Shown here: piece after piece, positions 25,469-36,199 of the stretch
Numbering within the stretch: the stretch's first letter is position 1
Layout of the letters: the number at the start of each line of letters is the position of its first letter
From: Thermomonas haemolytica
Lineage (GTDB): Bacteria > Pseudomonadota > Gammaproteobacteria > Xanthomonadales > Xanthomonadaceae
Direction of reading: 5' to 3'
NCBI RefSeq assembly: GCF_004346265.1
Contig: NZ_SMAP01000001.1
Coordinates: 372,001 to 436,000 of the forward strand
Length of the DNA stretch: 64,000 nucleotides
The notes under the pieces: model-generated
Seen by the model: the letters and a program-made list of their open reading frames with translations, nothing else
Database searches by the model: none
Told to the model about the DNA's origin: nothing
Program-made: the position numbers and the translations under genes

Positions 25469-26395
25469 TCAGTGCGCGTCTGCCGCGGCCACCGGGGCGC
25501 AGCCATCGCAGAGGCGCTCCACCGTGTAGCCGCGGGCACGCAGCTGCTCCACCAGCCCGTCCGGCCCCAACAGGTGCAGCGCGCCCACCACTATCAAAGT
25601 GTTGTCCCGGTGCGAATCGGCCAGGCGCTTCTCGATCTGCGGCAACCAGGCCTGGTTGCGGTCCACGTCCAGCAGGCGATAGCTCTGCGGGGTCTTGCGC
25701 GCCATTTCCGCGCGCATCTCCGCATCGAGCCTGTCGGCATCGCCGGCGCGCCACCACGCGTGCAGGTCCTGCAGCTGGCGCGCGGCCTTCTGCGGGTCGG
25801 CCAGGAATTCGTCCAGCCCCTGCACCTGCTCGGCATACGGCACGCTGTCCATCGCCTGCAGCTGGGCATCCACGGTCTCCAACCCCGCCATGGGCTTGCC
25901 GGCCTCCGCCGCGCGCTGCATCAGGTAGCGGTCCAGGCCGAGATCCGCACGCAGGCCCAGCGCCTGGGTGATGCCCAGGGTCAGGCTCAGGTTCACCGCC
26001 CACGGCTCGCGCTGCTCCAGCGCCTGCAGGCTGCCGCCGCTGGCGCCCACCAGCAGCCCGAGTTTGTCGAGGGTGGACTTGGGCAGTACCGCGCTCAAGG
26101 TCTTGCCGTCGCTGTAACCCATGTATTTCTGCATCGCCGCGAGGGTCTCGGGCGCGGTCATCGCGGCGGGATCGACTTCGAACAGCAGCGCGGCGCTGTC
26201 GGCGAACGCACGTTCCACCTCCACCGGCAGCGGGTAGTCGTCGGCCTTGAGCAGGTGGAACGAGCCAAGCAGGTACACCGCGCTGTCGGCGTCGGACACC
26301 TTCCACAGCAGCGGGTGATGCGCCGCCGGCGCACCGGCCCGCGCGATCGGGGCCAACAGGGTCAGGCACAGCAGGACGAAGAGGCGCAGGGTCAT
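25469..26395 (-). CDS. TraB/GumN family protein, secreted
   Basis: Protein of 308 aa with a signal peptide ending near PIARA (residue 20). The TraB/GumN domain (related to the Tiki/erythromycin-esterase fold) shows LLWKVSDADSAVYLLGSFHLL near the N terminus, a conserved PMAGLET in the middle and NTLIVVGALHLLGPDGLVEQLRARGY near the end, with the GxxH motifs typical of this family's putative metal site. Its role in bacteria is undefined. Two cysteines lie at the C terminus (LCDGC). The ATG overlaps the stop of the upstream DUF1684 gene (ATGA, 26392-26395), indicating one operon. Confidence 0.85.
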   Translation of the reverse strand: MTLRLFVLLCLTLLAPIARAGAPAAHHPLLWKVSDADSAVYLLGSFHLLKADDYPLPVEVERAFADSAALLFEVDPAAMTAPETLAAMQKYMGYSDGKTLSAVLPKSTLDKLGLLVGASGGSLQALEQREPWAVNLSLTLGITQALGLRADLGLDRYLMQRAAEAGKPMAGLETVDAQLQAMDSVPYAEQVQGLDEFLADPQKAARQLQDLHAWWRAGDADRLDAEMRAEMARKTPQSYRLLDVDRNQAWLPQIEKRLADSHRDNTLIVVGALHLLGPDGLVEQLRARGYTVERLCDGCAPVAAADAH

Positions 26396-27357
26396 GCGGC
26401 GGGCTCGCTGGAGGACGATGGCGCGGCGGGCGCGGGTTTGCGGTAGGCCTTCTCGCCCGCTTCCACCCGCAGGTTCAGGCGGTTCTCGGGCGGCGGCAGC
26501 GGGCAGGTGGCGAACAGGGTGAACGCGCACGGCGGGTTGTAGGCGCGGTTGAAGTCCAGCCGCACGCGGCCCTGCGCATCCGGCAGCGGCGCGTCCAGGA
26601 AGCGGCCGGCGCCATAGCTGCCGTGGCCGCTGGTGCGGTCGGCGAACACCACGAACAGGGTGCCCTCGCCTTCGTCCAGCGCCTCCAGCCGGTAGCGGCT
26701 GCCGTTGCGGGTGAACTCCAGCACTCCGGGGTTGGGGATGTCCTCGGTGATGCCGATGATGTTCACCACCGGCAGCGTCTTGCCGGGCGGATGCGGGATG
26801 AAACGCGCCGGCAGGATCCAGCCGTTGCCGCCCGGCCAGTAGTCGAGGCCGGTGAAGCGCAGGCGGGTGTCGGCGTCGGCATGCTTCACCCGCAGCGCCA
26901 GCCGGCCGCCGCGCAGGATCACGCTGGCCTGGCCCTTGCCGTCGTCGAATCCGACGATGCTGGCCCCGCCAGGGTCGGCATCGCTGCGCAGCTCGCCGCC
27001 GCGGGCGGGAGCGCCATCGATGGTGACCGCGGTATCCGCCACGAAGCGCACCTTGCCGGCGCGTACCGTGAACACGCCCAGATGCGCCGGCCCCATCGCC
27101 AGCCGGATGCCGTTGTCGGCCGCGCTGCCCACCCGGTGCGTGCCCGGGTCCAGCCAGTGCAGCCCGACCAGGCTGGTCCAGCCGTCGGGCCGGGTCAGGT
27201 CGGCCAGCCGCTGCGTGCGCCAGGCCTGCTCGGAGGCCTCGAAGGCCGCCTGCGCCTTCGCCCTGGCAGCCAGTGCCGCCGCGCTGGGGCCGCTGTCGCG
27301 GTTGCACGCGGCCAGCAGCGCCGCCGCCAGCAGGATCAGCGTCCGCGCAGGAACCAT
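26392..27357 (-). CDS. DUF1684 family lipoprotein
   Basis: Protein of 321 aa with lipobox LAAC at residues 12-15 ([18 protein letters not shown]), so it is anchored to a membrane. DUF1684 hallmarks are [27 protein letters not shown], the [21 protein letters not shown] strand pair, and C-terminal [29 protein letters not shown]. The function of the family is unknown. The first 22 nt overlap the end of mutL, and the end overlaps the TraB/GumN start, so mutL, this gene and the TraB gene form a tight co-transcribed block. Confidence 0.8.
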   Translation of the reverse strand: MVPARTLILLAAALLAACNRDSGPSAAALAARAKAQAAFEASEQAWRTQRLADLTRPDGWTSLVGLHWLDPGTHRVGSAADNGIRLAMGPAHLGVFTVRAGKVRFVADTAVTIDGAPARGGELRSDADPGGASIVGFDDGKGQASVILRGGRLALRVKHADADTRLRFTGLDYWPGGNGWILPARFIPHPPGKTLPVVNIIGITEDIPNPGVLEFTRNGSRYRLEALDEGEGTLFVVFADRTSGHGSYGAGRFLDAPLPDAQGRVRLDFNRAYNPPCAFTLFATCPLPPPENRLNLRVEAGEKAYRKPAPAAPSSSSEPAA

Positions 27358-29156
27358 TTGTCCATCTCCGCAAGCGAGAAGCGCGTCCAGGTGGGACGGC
27401 CGTGGTTGCATTGGCCGGAGCGCTCGGTGGCCTCCATCTGGCGCAGCAGGGCGTTCATCTCCGGGATCGTGAGCCGGCGGTTGGCGCGCACCGCGCCGTG
27501 GCAGGCCATGGTGGCCAGCAGCGCGTCGCGGGTTTCGGCCACGCGGCGGGTGCTGCCATGCTCGCGCAGGTCGGCAAGCACGTCGCGCAGCAACGCCTCC
27601 ACGTCGCCATGCGCCAGCAGCGCCGGCACGCTGCGCAGCAGCAGCGACTGCGGACCGCTGCGCTGCACCTCGAAGCCCAGCTGCGCCAGCGTTTCGGCCT
27701 CGCGCTCGGCCACGTCGGCCTCGCGCTCGGACACCGCAAGGCTGCTCGGCACCAGCAACGGCTGCGTGCGCAGGCCTTCGCCGTCGTGCGCGGCCTTCAG
27801 CTTCTCGTAGCCGATGCGTTCGTGCGCGGCGTGCATGTCCACCACGATCAGGCCATCGGCGTTCTCGGCCAGGATGTAGATACCGTGCAGCTGGGCAAGG
27901 GCGAAGCCCAGCGGCGGCATGCCGCCGGGCGCATCCTCCGGCATCGCCACCGCGGGCGCGAATGGCGCCGGCACGGCCTCCTCGCGCGGCGCATACAGGG
28001 CCGCGTAGGCCGCGGGCGCATCGGCCACGCGCAGGCCGATCGCCTGCTGCTGCGGCGCGAATGCCGGCGCCCCGGATGCGGCATGGCCGCCGCCCGCCAC
28101 CGGCGCGTGCGCAGGCAGCGCTCCGGGCGTGGCCGCATAGGCCGGCGCCGGCGCGGCGCCGGCGCGGGTATCCGCGAGCGCGGCATGCAGCGTGCGATAG
28201 ACGAAATCGTGCACCAGGCGCGATTCGCGGAAGCGCACTTCGTGCTTGGCCGGGTGCACGTTGACGTCCACCCCGCGCGGGTCGAGCTCGAGGAACAGCA
28301 CGTAGGCCGGGTGGCGGCCGTGGAACAGCACGTCGCTGTAGGCTTGGCGCACCGCGTGGGCGACGTTGCGGTCGCGCACGCTGCGGCCGTTGACGTACAG
28401 GTACTGCTGGTCGGCGCTGGCGCGGTTGTAGGCCGGCTGCGCGATCCAGCCGTGCAGGCGCATGCCCGCGCCGGCGTGGTCCACGCGCAATGCGTTGCGC
28501 ACGAACTCCTCGCCCAGCGCCTCGTGCAGGCGCACCTCGGACAACAAGTTCCCTTCGCCCTTCCAGCGCCGCGACGGCTTGCCGTTGTGGCTGACCCGGA
28601 TCTCCACGTCGGGCCGCGCCAGCGCCAGCGTGCGCAGCCAGTCCTCGATGTGCCCCAGCTCGGTGCGCTCGGCGCGCAGGAACTTGCGTCGCGCGGGGAC
28701 GTTGAAGAACAGGTCGCGCACTTCCACCGTGGTGCCGGGCGGATGCGCCTGCGGCACCACCTCGCCGTGGCGGCCGCCCTCGATACGCAGCTCGGCGCCG
28801 TGGTCGGCGTCCGGCCGGCGCGACACCAGCCGGAAGCGGCTGACCGAGGCGACCGACGGCAGCGCCTCGCCGCGGAAGCCCAGCGTCGCCACCGCTTCCA
28901 GGTCGTCGATCGAGGCGATCTTGCTGGTGGCATGGCGGCTGACCGCCAGCGGCAGTTCCTCCGGCGCGATCCCGCCGCCGTCGTCGCGGATGCGGATCAG
29001 GCGGATGCCGCCGTCCTCGAGGTCGATGTCGATGCGCTTGGCACCGGCATCGAGCGCGTTCTCCACCAATTCCTTGACCACGGAGGCGGGCCGCTCGACG
29101 ACCTCGCCGGCGGCGATCTGGTTGATGAGGGTGTCGGGAAGCTGGCGGATCGTCAT
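27336..29156 (-). CDS. mutL: DNA mismatch repair protein MutL
   Basis: Links mismatch recognition by MutS to strand incision. The 606-aa protein has an N-terminal GHKL ATPase: [35 protein letters not shown], the DDGGGI motif and [12 protein letters not shown]-type block. The C-terminal domain contains [12 protein letters not shown] at residues 440-451, matching DQHA(X)2E(X)4E with Met for Gln, and ACHGAVRAN and CNHGRPT (C583). These are the metal-site motifs of MutL proteins with intrinsic endonuclease, expected in bacteria without MutH. A proline/alanine linker (about residues 330-420) joins the domains. It overlaps DUF1684 downstream and follows amiC. Confidence 0.95.
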   Translation of the reverse strand: MTIRQLPDTLINQIAAGEVVERPASVVKELVENALDAGAKRIDIDLEDGGIRLIRIRDDGGGIAPEELPLAVSRHATSKIASIDDLEAVATLGFRGEALPSVASVSRFRLVSRRPDADHGAELRIEGGRHGEVVPQAHPPGTTVEVRDLFFNVPARRKFLRAERTELGHIEDWLRTLALARPDVEIRVSHNGKPSRRWKGEGNLLSEVRLHEALGEEFVRNALRVDHAGAGMRLHGWIAQPAYNRASADQQYLYVNGRSVRDRNVAHAVRQAYSDVLFHGRHPAYVLFLELDPRGVDVNVHPAKHEVRFRESRLVHDFVYRTLHAALADTRAGAAPAPAYAATPGALPAHAPVAGGGHAASGAPAFAPQQQAIGLRVADAPAAYAALYAPREEAVPAPFAPAVAMPEDAPGGMPPLGFALAQLHGIYILAENADGLIVVDMHAAHERIGYEKLKAAHDGEGLRTQPLLVPSSLAVSEREADVAEREAETLAQLGFEVQRSGPQSLLLRSVPALLAHGDVEALLRDVLADLREHGSTRRVAETRDALLATMACHGAVRANRRLTIPEMNALLRQMEATERSGQCNHGRPTWTRFSLAEMDKWFLRGR

Positions 29157-29193
29157 TGGCGGGGGCTCACCCGCCAAGTGTAGCCGCTGGCAC

Positions 29194-30642
29194 TCAGCGG
29201 CTGCCGCCGATGCCACTGCGCACCGGCACGTCCGCCTGCGCCGACTGCGCGGCCTGCGCGCGCGCGGCGTACAGCGTGCCCGGCGGCGGCTGGCGCGAGA
29301 AATAGGTGTCCACGCCGTCCAGGATGGCGCGCGCCAGGGTGCGCTGGAACGCCGGGTCGGTGAGCCGCTTTTCTTCCTCCGGATTGGAGATGAAGGCGGT
29401 TTCCACCAGCATCGCCGGCATCTTGTCGGAGGTGCGCAGCACCGCGAAATTCGCGCGCTCGATGTCCGGCTTGTGGTTGTTGCCGACCCGCTTCAGCCCG
29501 CCCAGCACGTGCTGGGCCGCGTCCTCCGAGGCCTTCATGTTGCCGCTCTGGGTGAGGTCCAGCAGCACCGAGGTCAAGGTGTTGTCGGCCACCCGCACGC
29601 GCGCGCCGCCGATCACGTCGGCCGCGTTTTCCTTGTCGGCCAGCCAGCGCGCGCGCTGCGAGGACGCGCCACGGGTGGACAGGATGTACACCGACGACCC
29701 GCGCGCGCCGCGGTTCTCGGCGGCATCGGCGTGGATCGAGATGAAGATGTCGGCCTTGTTGGCGCTGGCGCGGCGGGCGCGGTATTCCAGCGGGATGAAC
29801 ACGTCGCTGTCGCGGGTGAGGTAGGCCTTCAGCCCCGGGGTGGCGTTCACCTGGCGCGCCAGCTCGCGCGCGATCGCCAGGGTGACATCCTTCTCGCGGG
29901 TGCCGCCGGGGCCATGCGCACCGGGGTCCTGCCCGCCGTGGCCGGCATCGATGGCCACCACCAGCGGCCGCATCCCCGCCTGCAGCGCCGGACGCGGGGG
30001 CGGCGGCAGCGGCGGATCGGCCGGCGCGGGGGCGTCGTCGTCGGCGGGGGCCGGCATGGAGGTTGCCGCGAGGACGGGCGCCGCGGAAGTCGGGCCGGGA
30101 TTGGCGGAGGCCGGCGGCGCGTGCTGCGCGAAGGCCGCGATCGGATCGCTCGGGGCGGCGCCCGGCGCACTGCCTGCCGCGCTGCCCGACGGGGCAGCCG
30201 ACGCGGGCGCCGAGGCGACGGCCTGCGCCGCGGCGGGGCCATCGCCCGGCCATTCCAGCACCAGCACGGCACCGCTGGCGGCGCCGTCCAGCGTGGTCGG
30301 GATCGCCTTCACCTTGCCGGCCAGGTCGAACACCACCCGCACCGTGCCCGGCACTGGCTGCCCGGTGCGCACGGCCTTCACCAGCCCGGCCGCACCCGGC
30401 AGGCCCAGGCCGCGCGCCAGATGGCTGTCGGGGAAATCCACCGCCAACCGCTCGGGATTCGACAGCGGGATCAGGCGGTACTCGCCCACCTTGTCCAGAT
30501 GCAGCTCGGCGCGCGTGCCGGTCGGCCCAGCCTCGATTCGCAACTGCCTGATTTCAGAGGCTTTTACCGGAAGCAGCGCGAGCGCGACCAGGCCGATGGC
30601 GGCCGCGATGGCAGGCTTGCGGTGGCTCCCCCTCAGGCGCAT
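29194..30642 (-). CDS. amiC: N-acetylmuramoyl-L-alanine amidase, AmiC/AmiB type
   Basis: Zinc amidase that cleaves the amide between N-acetylmuramic acid and the stem peptide, splitting septal peptidoglycan in the periplasm. The 482-aa protein has a signal peptide (residues about 10-28) and an N-terminal AMIN domain for septal targeting ([19 protein letters not shown]...). A long Ala/Pro-rich linker (about residues 145-230) precedes the Amidase_3 domain. Zinc ligands are in [12 protein letters not shown], plus the conserved Glu and His in IFISIHADA, and the catalytic Glu in [14 protein letters not shown]. It lies 37 nt upstream of mutL and in the same direction, an arrangement (tsaE-amiB-mutL) known in E. 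coli. Confidence 0.94.
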   Translation of the reverse strand: MRLRGSHRKPAIAAAIGLVALALLPVKASEIRQLRIEAGPTGTRAELHLDKVGEYRLIPLSNPERLAVDFPDSHLARGLGLPGAAGLVKAVRTGQPVPGTVRVVFDLAGKVKAIPTTLDGAASGAVLVLEWPGDGPAAAQAVASAPASAAPSGSAAGSAPGAAPSDPIAAFAQHAPPASANPGPTSAAPVLAATSMPAPADDDAPAPADPPLPPPPRPALQAGMRPLVVAIDAGHGGQDPGAHGPGGTREKDVTLAIARELARQVNATPGLKAYLTRDSDVFIPLEYRARRASANKADIFISIHADAAENRGARGSSVYILSTRGASSQRARWLADKENAADVIGGARVRVADNTLTSVLLDLTQSGNMKASEDAAQHVLGGLKRVGNNHKPDIERANFAVLRTSDKMPAMLVETAFISNPEEEKRLTDPAFQRTLARAILDGVDTYFSRQPPPGTLYAARAQAAQSAQADVPVRSGIGGSR

Positions 30643-30760
30643 GGCCCGGAGTGAACCACTTTCCGGGCAGGATCGCAAGCACTTTTCCCTGAATAATCCG
30701 GCACCTGCGAGATTTTCCTCAATCAGGGCACGTAAACATCACCGCAACTTGCCAAGCGCC

Positions 30761-31216
30761 TCACCCGAAGCCGGCCCGGGCCAGCCACTCGCGCCCGGCC
30801 GGGGTTTGCGCCTCCAGCGCGCAGGCGCGCCCCGCGCCCTGCAGCGCCAGCTGGATGTCCAGGTCCGGCGGCGGCAGCGCCCCATGCCCGCGCTGGGGCC
30901 ATTCCACCAGCCACAGCCGGGCCGCCTCCGGGTCCAGCCCGAGGAACTCGAGCTCGCCGGGGTCGCCGATCCGGTACAGATCCAGATGCAGGGCCAGCGC
31001 GCCCTGCGCCAGCGGGTACTGCTCGACCAGGGTATAGGTCGGACTGCGGATGGTGCCGGTCACGCCCAGCCCGCGCAGCAGCGCGCGCGCGAGGCTGGAT
31101 TTGCCGGCGCCGAGATCGCCGTGCAGGTAGGCCACGGCGCGCGCCGGCAGCGCCTGCGCCAGGCGCAGGCCGAGGGCCTCGGTGGCGGCCGGATCGGGCA
31201 GAGTGAGATGGGGCAT
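30761..31216 (-). CDS. tsaE: tRNA threonylcarbamoyladenosine biosynthesis ATPase TsaE
   Basis: ATPase that assists TsaB/TsaD in making the t6A37 modification of ANN-decoding tRNAs in the cytoplasm. The 151-aa protein has Walker A LHGDLGAGKSSLARALLRGLG, the SPTYTLVEQY switch region and HLDLYRI, all diagnostic. Its ATG is 6 nt after the nnr stop on the same strand, so nnr-tsaE are one operon, probably running on into amiC across a 118-nt gap. Confidence 0.94.
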   Translation of the reverse strand: MPHLTLPDPAATEALGLRLAQALPARAVAYLHGDLGAGKSSLARALLRGLGVTGTIRSPTYTLVEQYPLAQGALALHLDLYRIGDPGELEFLGLDPEAARLWLVEWPQRGHGALPPPDLDIQLALQGAGRACALEAQTPAGREWLARAGFG

Positions 31217-31222
31217 GGCCGG

Positions 31223-32695
31223 CTATCGTCGCATCGGATTGGCCAGCCGGCGCAGCCACGGCAGCAGGTCGGACGGCAGCAGGCCGCGCTCGCCATCCTC
31301 GCGCGCGGCGGCATCGCCAGCGGCGGCATGCAACAGGGCGCCGGCCACGGCCGCATCGGCGGCACTCATCCCCTGCCCGCGCAGCGCGGCGATGCAGCCG
31401 GTGAGCAAATCGCCCATGCCGCCGGTGGCCATGCCGGGATTGCCGGCGCACACCACGGCGGGTGCGCCCGCGTCCGCCTGCACCAGGCTACCCGCACCCT
31501 TGAGGATCGCCACTGCGCCATAGCGCGCCTGCAGCGCGGCGACGGCGGCGAAACGGTCACGCTGGATTTCGGCAGTCGTGACGCCCAGCAGGCGCGCCGC
31601 CTCGCCCGGGTGCGGGGTGATCACGTCCTCGGGGCGCAGGTCCGCGCCGCGTTCGGCCAGCAGGTTCAGCGCATCCGCGTCCAGCACCCGCGGTTTGCCG
31701 CTGTCCAGCGCGGCGGCGAGCAGGGCCCGACCCCATTCGCCCTGACCCAGCCCGGGGCCGACCGCCACCACGTCCGCGCGCGCCAGCAGCGGCCGCAGCG
31801 CGGCGGTGCCCTCGATGGCATGCACCATCGCCTCCGGGCAGCGCGCCAGCAGCGCCGGCACATGCGCCTCGCGGGTGGCCACGCTGACCAGCCCGGCCCC
31901 GCAGCGCAGCGCGGCCTGCGCCGCCAGCAGCACCGCGCCGCCGCTGCCGGCATCGCCACCGATGCACAACACGTGGCCATGCCGGCCCTTGTGGGCATCG
32001 CGCGGGCGCAGCGGGAAGAACCCGGCCAGGGCATCGCGGCGGTAGCCCCACGCGGCAGGCGCGAGGCCCTCGAAGACATCCGCCGGCAGGTCCAGCGCCG
32101 CCAGCTCCAGTTCACCGCAGTGATCCAGCGCCGCGCCGGTGCGCAGGCCGCGGTGGCGAGCGAGGAACTGCAGGGTGCGATCGGCCACCACCGCCACACC
32201 CAGCGCGCAGCCGCGCCCGGCGTCGATCCCGCTGGGCACGTCCAGCGCCAGCACCGGCGCCGGATGCGCGTTGATGGCGGCGATCAGCGCCGCCGCCGGC
32301 CCCTCCGGCGCGCGCGACAGGCCGATCCCAAACAGCGCGTCCACGATCAGGTCGGCCTCGCCGAGTTCACCCGCGATCACCCCGCCCGCCGCCAGATAGG
32401 CCGTGCAGGCGCGCTGGGCCAATGCGCTGGCCGGCTCGGCCACGCGCAGCACGCGCACCTCGCGCCCGGCCTCGCGGGCCAGCCGCGCCAGCACGTAACC
32501 ATCGCCGCCGTTGTTGCCCGGCCCGCAGGCCACCACGATCCGCGCCGCCTGCGGCCAGTGCTTGCGCACGCAGCGCCAGGCGGCCGCCCCGGCACGCGCC
32601 ATCAGCACGCCGGGATCGCCGCCCAGCAGGGCGATGCCGCGCGCTTCCAGCGTGCGCAGGGCGACGGCATCGAACAGGGGCAACGGCGCGGGCAT
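31223..32695 (-). CDS. nnr: Bifunctional NAD(P)H-hydrate epimerase / ADP-dependent dehydratase
   Basis: Repairs hydrated NAD(P)H in the cytoplasm. The 490-aa chain fuses the epimerase (YjeF_N, residues about 1-210, with CGPGNNGGDGYVLAR and DALFGIGLSR) to the ADP-dependent dehydratase (YjeF C-terminal ribokinase-like domain, residues about 225-485, with KGRHGHVLCIGGDAGSGGAVLLA, GPGLGQ, TPHPGEAARLL and AGNPGMATGGMGDLLTG). A TAGAAT hexamer ends 7 nt before the ATG with no ribosome site, suggesting leaderless expression. The gene is divergent from queG over 82 bp and is followed by tsaE. Confidence 0.94.
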   Translation of the reverse strand: MPAPLPLFDAVALRTLEARGIALLGGDPGVLMARAGAAAWRCVRKHWPQAARIVVACGPGNNGGDGYVLARLAREAGREVRVLRVAEPASALAQRACTAYLAAGGVIAGELGEADLIVDALFGIGLSRAPEGPAAALIAAINAHPAPVLALDVPSGIDAGRGCALGVAVVADRTLQFLARHRGLRTGAALDHCGELELAALDLPADVFEGLAPAAWGYRRDALAGFFPLRPRDAHKGRHGHVLCIGGDAGSGGAVLLAAQAALRCGAGLVSVATREAHVPALLARCPEAMVHAIEGTAALRPLLARADVVAVGPGLGQGEWGRALLAAALDSGKPRVLDADALNLLAERGADLRPEDVITPHPGEAARLLGVTTAEIQRDRFAAVAALQARYGAVAILKGAGSLVQADAGAPAVVCAGNPGMATGGMGDLLTGCIAALRGQGMSAADAAVAGALLHAAAGDAAAREDGERGLLPSDLLPWLRRLANPMRR

Positions 32696-32702
32696 GGACG
32701 CG

Positions 32703-32708
32703 ATTCTA
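32703..32708 (-). promoter_or_regulatory. Candidate -10 for a leaderless nnr message
   Basis: TAGAAT on the minus strand, 7 nt before the nnr ATG (32695). No Shine-Dalgarno or -35 sequence is seen. Confidence 0.5.
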
Positions 32709-32764
32709 GACCGCGCCCGTCAGGCCGCGCCCGGGCCGGCGCAGGTGTGGATGTGTGTGCCACC

Positions 32765-32770
32765 TATACT
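32765..32770 (+). promoter_or_regulatory. Candidate -10 for a leaderless queG message
   Basis: TATACT, one mismatch from the TATAAT consensus, ending 7 nt before the queG ATG (32778). The intervening bases are GC only and hold no Shine-Dalgarno sequence. Confidence 0.55.
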
Positions 32771-32777
32771 GCCGCGC

Positions 32778-33842
32778 ATGTCCGCTTCCGATCCCGCCAC
32801 GCTGGCCGACCGCATCCGCGCCCTGGCGCGCGCGGCCGGCTTCCAGCGCGTCGGTATTTCCGGTATCGACCTGCGCGAGGACGAGGCGCACCTGCTCGAC
32901 TGGCTGGCGCAGGGCCTGTACGGCTCGATGGACTGGATGGCCCGCCACGGTGCCCTGCGCGCGCGCCCGGCGGAGCTGCTGCCGGGCACCGTGCGGGTGA
33001 TCTCGGTCGGGCTGGACTACGGCCAGGACCCGGACGCGGCATGGCAGGCGCTGGCGGACGGCGAGCGCGCCTACGTGGCGCGCTATGCGCTGGGCCGCGA
33101 CTACCACAAGCTGCTGCGCAACCGCCTGCAGAAACTGGCGGAGCAGGTGCAGGCCGAGATCGGCCCGTTCGGCTATCGCGCCTTCACCGATTCCGCGCCG
33201 GTGCTGGAGCGCGCGCTGGCGCGCAACGCCGGGCTGGGCTGGATCGGCAAGCACACCTGCCTGATCGACAAGGACGGCGGCAGCTGGTTCTTCCTCGGCG
33301 AGCTGTTCGTGGACATCCCGCTGCCCGTGGACCCACCGGCCAGCGCGCACTGCGGCAGCTGCACCCGCTGCATCGACATCTGCCCGACCCAGGCCATCGT
33401 CGCGCCCTACCGGCTGGACGCCCGCCGCTGCATCGCCTACCTCACCATCGAACACGAGGGCAGCATCGACGAGGACCTGCGCCCGCTGATCGGCAACCGC
33501 ATCTTCGGCTGCGACGACTGCCAGCTGGTGTGCCCGTGGAACAAGTTCGCGCGCCGCACCGACGAGCCCGATTTCCGCGCCCGCAACGGGCTGGACCGGG
33601 CGACGCTGGCGGAGCTGTTCGCCTGGGACGAGGACGAGTTCCTGCGCCGCACCGAAGGCAGCGCGATCCGCCGCAGCGGGCACGAGCGCTGGCTGCGCAA
33701 CATTGCGATCGCGCTCGGCAACGCGCCGACCACGCCCGAGGTGCTAACCGCGCTGGAGCGCCGCCGCGCGCATCCCTCGCCGGTGGTGCGCGAACACGTG
33801 GCCTGGGCGCTGGCCCGGCACGCGGCGCGGCCGTCCCCGTAA
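32778..33842 (+). CDS. queG: Epoxyqueuosine reductase
   Basis: Cobalamin- and iron-sulfur-dependent enzyme that reduces epoxyqueuosine to queuosine in the wobble position of tRNAs. The 354 aa include the N-terminal cobalamin-binding region (GISGIDL, PGTVRVISVGLDY), the conserved D and R/K residues in FTDSAPVLERALARNAGLGWIGKHT, and two 4Fe-4S clusters at CGSCTRCIDICPTQAI and CDDCQLVCPWNKF. The C terminus has a HEAT-like segment (HERWLRNIAIALGN, HPSPVVREHVAWAL), complete as in typical QueG. The stop codon TAA at 33840 overlaps a TAAAAT hexamer in front of parC. Confidence 0.95.
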   Translation: MSASDPATLADRIRALARAAGFQRVGISGIDLREDEAHLLDWLAQGLYGSMDWMARHGALRARPAELLPGTVRVISVGLDYGQDPDAAWQALADGERAYVARYALGRDYHKLLRNRLQKLAEQVQAEIGPFGYRAFTDSAPVLERALARNAGLGWIGKHTCLIDKDGGSWFFLGELFVDIPLPVDPPASAHCGSCTRCIDICPTQAIVAPYRLDARRCIAYLTIEHEGSIDEDLRPLIGNRIFGCDDCQLVCPWNKFARRTDEPDFRARNGLDRATLAELFAWDEDEFLRRTEGSAIRRSGHERWLRNIAIALGNAPTTPEVLTALERRRAHPSPVVREHVAWALARHAARPSP

Positions 33843-33851
33843 AATGCCGGG

Positions 33852-36101
33852 ATGACCGACCAACTCCCCCGCTCCACCTTCCACGGCTTCGAACAGATCC
33901 CGCTGCGCGAGTACGCCGAGCGCGCCTACCTCGACTACTCGATGTACGTGGTGCTCGATCGCGCCCTGCCGTTCATCGGCGATGGGCTCAAACCCGTCCA
34001 GCGCCGCATCGTGTACGCGATGAGCGAACTCGGCCTCAATGCCGGGGCGAAGCCGAAGAAGTCCGCGCGCACCGTGGGCGACGTGATCGGCAAGTACCAC
34101 CCGCACGGCGATTCGGCCTGCTACGAGGCGCTGGTGCTGATGGCGCAGCCGTTCTCGTACCGCTATCCGCTGATCGACGGCCAGGGCAACTTCGGCTCCA
34201 GCGACGACCCGAAATCGTTCGCGGCGATGCGCTACACCGAATCCAAGCTCTCGCCGATCGCCGAAGTGCTGCTGGGCGAGCTGGGCCAGGGCACGGTGGA
34301 CTGGACGCCGAACTTCGACGGCACGCTGGAGGAGCCGAGCTGGCTGCCGGCGCGGCTGCCGCACCTGCTGCTGAACGGCACCACCGGGATCGCCGTGGGC
34401 ATGGCCACCGACGTGCCGCCGCACAACCTGGGCGAGATCGTCAGCGCCTGCGTGCGCCTGCTGGACGATCCCGATGCCACGGTGCGCGACCTGTGCGAGC
34501 ACGTGCGCGGCCCCGACTACCCCACCGCGGCGGAGATCATTACCCCGGCCGCGGACCTGCAGGCGATGTACGAGACCGGCAGTGGCTCGGTGCGCGCGCG
34601 GGCGGTGTACGTGCGCGAACAGGGCAACATCGTCATCACCGAACTGCCCTACCAGGTCAGCCCGGGCAAGGTGATCGAGCAGATCGCCCAGCAGATGCGC
34701 GCCAAGAAGCTGCCGTGGCTGGAGGACATCCGCGACGAGTCCGACCATGCCAATCCCACCCGCATCGTGCTGGTGCCGCGCAGCAACCGGGTGGACGCCG
34801 AGCAGCTGATGGGCCACCTGTTCGCCACCACCGACCTCGAGAAGAGCTACCGGGTCAACCTCAACGTGATCGGGCTGGACGGGCGCCCGCAGGTGAAGAA
34901 CCTGAAGATGCTGCTGAGCGAGTGGCTGGCGTTCCGGCAGGACACCGTCACCCGCCGCCTCAAGCACCGCCTGGACAAGGTCGAGCGCCGCCTGCACCTG
35001 CTGGACGGGTTGCTGGTGGCCTTCCTCAACCTCGACGAGGTGATCCGCATCATCCGCAGCGAGGACGAGCCCAAGCCGGTGCTGATGGCGCGCTTCGGGC
35101 TGTCCGAGGAGCAGGCCGACTACATCCTCGACACCAAGCTGCGCCAGCTGGCGCGGCTGGAGGAAATGAAGATCCGCGGCGAGCAGGACGCGCTCGCCGC
35201 CGAGCGCAAGACCCTGCTGGCCACCCTCGAAAGCAAGGCGAAGCTGAAGAAGCTGATCAAGGACGAGCTGCTGGCCGATGCCAAGAAGTTCGGCGACGCC
35301 CGCCGCAGCCCGCTGGTGGCACGCCAGGCCGCGCAGGCGCTGGACGAGACCGAGCTGGTCGCCAGCGAGCCGATGACCGTGGTGCTGAGCGAGAAGGGCT
35401 GGGTGCGCGCGGCCAAGGGCCACGACATCGACGCCGCCGCGCTGTCCTACCGCGAGGGCGACGGGCTGCTGGCGGCGGTGCGCACCCGCAGCACCCAACA
35501 GGTGGCGTTCCTGGATTCCACCGGGCGCAGCTATTCCACCGCCGTGCATACCCTGCCTTCGGCGCGCGGCAACGGCGAGCCGCTGACCGGACGCTTCGCC
35601 CCCGCGCCCGGCGCCAGCTTCCAGGCGCTGGCCAGCGCCGGCAACGACGACCGCCTGGTGCTGGCCTCCAGCCACGGCTATGGCTTCGTCACCCGGTTCG
35701 AGAACCTGACCAGCCGGCAGAAGGCCGGCAAGGCGTTGCTCTCGCTCGCGGAGGGTGCGCGCGTGCTGGCACCCGCGCCGGTGCACGACCCCGCTAGCGA
35801 CCGCGTGGTGGTGGCCACCAGCGCCGGGCACGTGCTCGCCTTCCCGCTGGCGGAGCTGCCGGAACTGGACAAAGGCAAGGGCAACAAGCTGATCGAGATC
35901 CCCAAGGCCAAACGCGGCACCGAGCAGGTGGTGGCGGTGGCGGTGGTGCCCGCCGGCGGCAAGCTGCTGGTCGCCTCCGGCGCGCGCACCATGACCCTGG
36001 CATTCAAGGATCTGGACGCCTACCTCGGCGCGCGTGGCAGCCGCGGCGGCCTGCTGCCGCGCGGCTGGCAGAAGGTGGACGGACTGGCGGTGGAGGCCTG
36101 A
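33852..36101 (+). CDS. parC: DNA topoisomerase IV subunit A
   Basis: With ParE it unlinks daughter chromosomes. The 749-aa length fits ParC rather than GyrA (about 900 aa here). The catalytic tyrosine is Y128 (AMRYTES). The quinolone-resistance region reads HGDSACYE with S88 and E92, the positions matching E. coli S80 and E84, both wild-type. The C-terminal beta-pinwheel is short, as in ParC, and contains repeats such as [13 protein letters not shown] and [11 protein letters not shown]. The ATG lies 9 nt after the queG stop. TAAAAT (33840-33845) ends 6 nt before it, so a leaderless start is possible in addition to read-through from queG. parE is not adjacent. Confidence 0.94.
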   Translation: MTDQLPRSTFHGFEQIPLREYAERAYLDYSMYVVLDRALPFIGDGLKPVQRRIVYAMSELGLNAGAKPKKSARTVGDVIGKYHPHGDSACYEALVLMAQPFSYRYPLIDGQGNFGSSDDPKSFAAMRYTESKLSPIAEVLLGELGQGTVDWTPNFDGTLEEPSWLPARLPHLLLNGTTGIAVGMATDVPPHNLGEIVSACVRLLDDPDATVRDLCEHVRGPDYPTAAEIITPAADLQAMYETGSGSVRARAVYVREQGNIVITELPYQVSPGKVIEQIAQQMRAKKLPWLEDIRDESDHANPTRIVLVPRSNRVDAEQLMGHLFATTDLEKSYRVNLNVIGLDGRPQVKNLKMLLSEWLAFRQDTVTRRLKHRLDKVERRLHLLDGLLVAFLNLDEVIRIIRSEDEPKPVLMARFGLSEEQADYILDTKLRQLARLEEMKIRGEQDALAAERKTLLATLESKAKLKKLIKDELLADAKKFGDARRSPLVARQAAQALDETELVASEPMTVVLSEKGWVRAAKGHDIDAAALSYREGDGLLAAVRTRSTQQVAFLDSTGRSYSTAVHTLPSARGNGEPLTGRFAPAPGASFQALASAGNDDRLVLASSHGYGFVTRFENLTSRQKAGKALLSLAEGARVLAPAPVHDPASDRVVVATSAGHVLAFPLAELPELDKGKGNKLIEIPKAKRGTEQVVAVAVVPAGGKLLVASGARTMTLAFKDLDAYLGARGSRGGLLPRGWQKVDGLAVEA

Positions 36102-36199
36102 GTTACGGCGGCGAAGCCGTCGCGCGTTCCGCGCAGCGGCATTTCGCGTCGCGTGGCGGGATGCGCGGCGGTAGGCGCCGCCGATCCGAGGAGACACGC

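Noticed and set aside
29840-35797. Nearly 2000-codon plus-strand frame across amiC to parC
   Set aside because: It crosses five genes on both strands with low-complexity Arg/Ala/Pro sequence. The real genes there have full conserved motifs.
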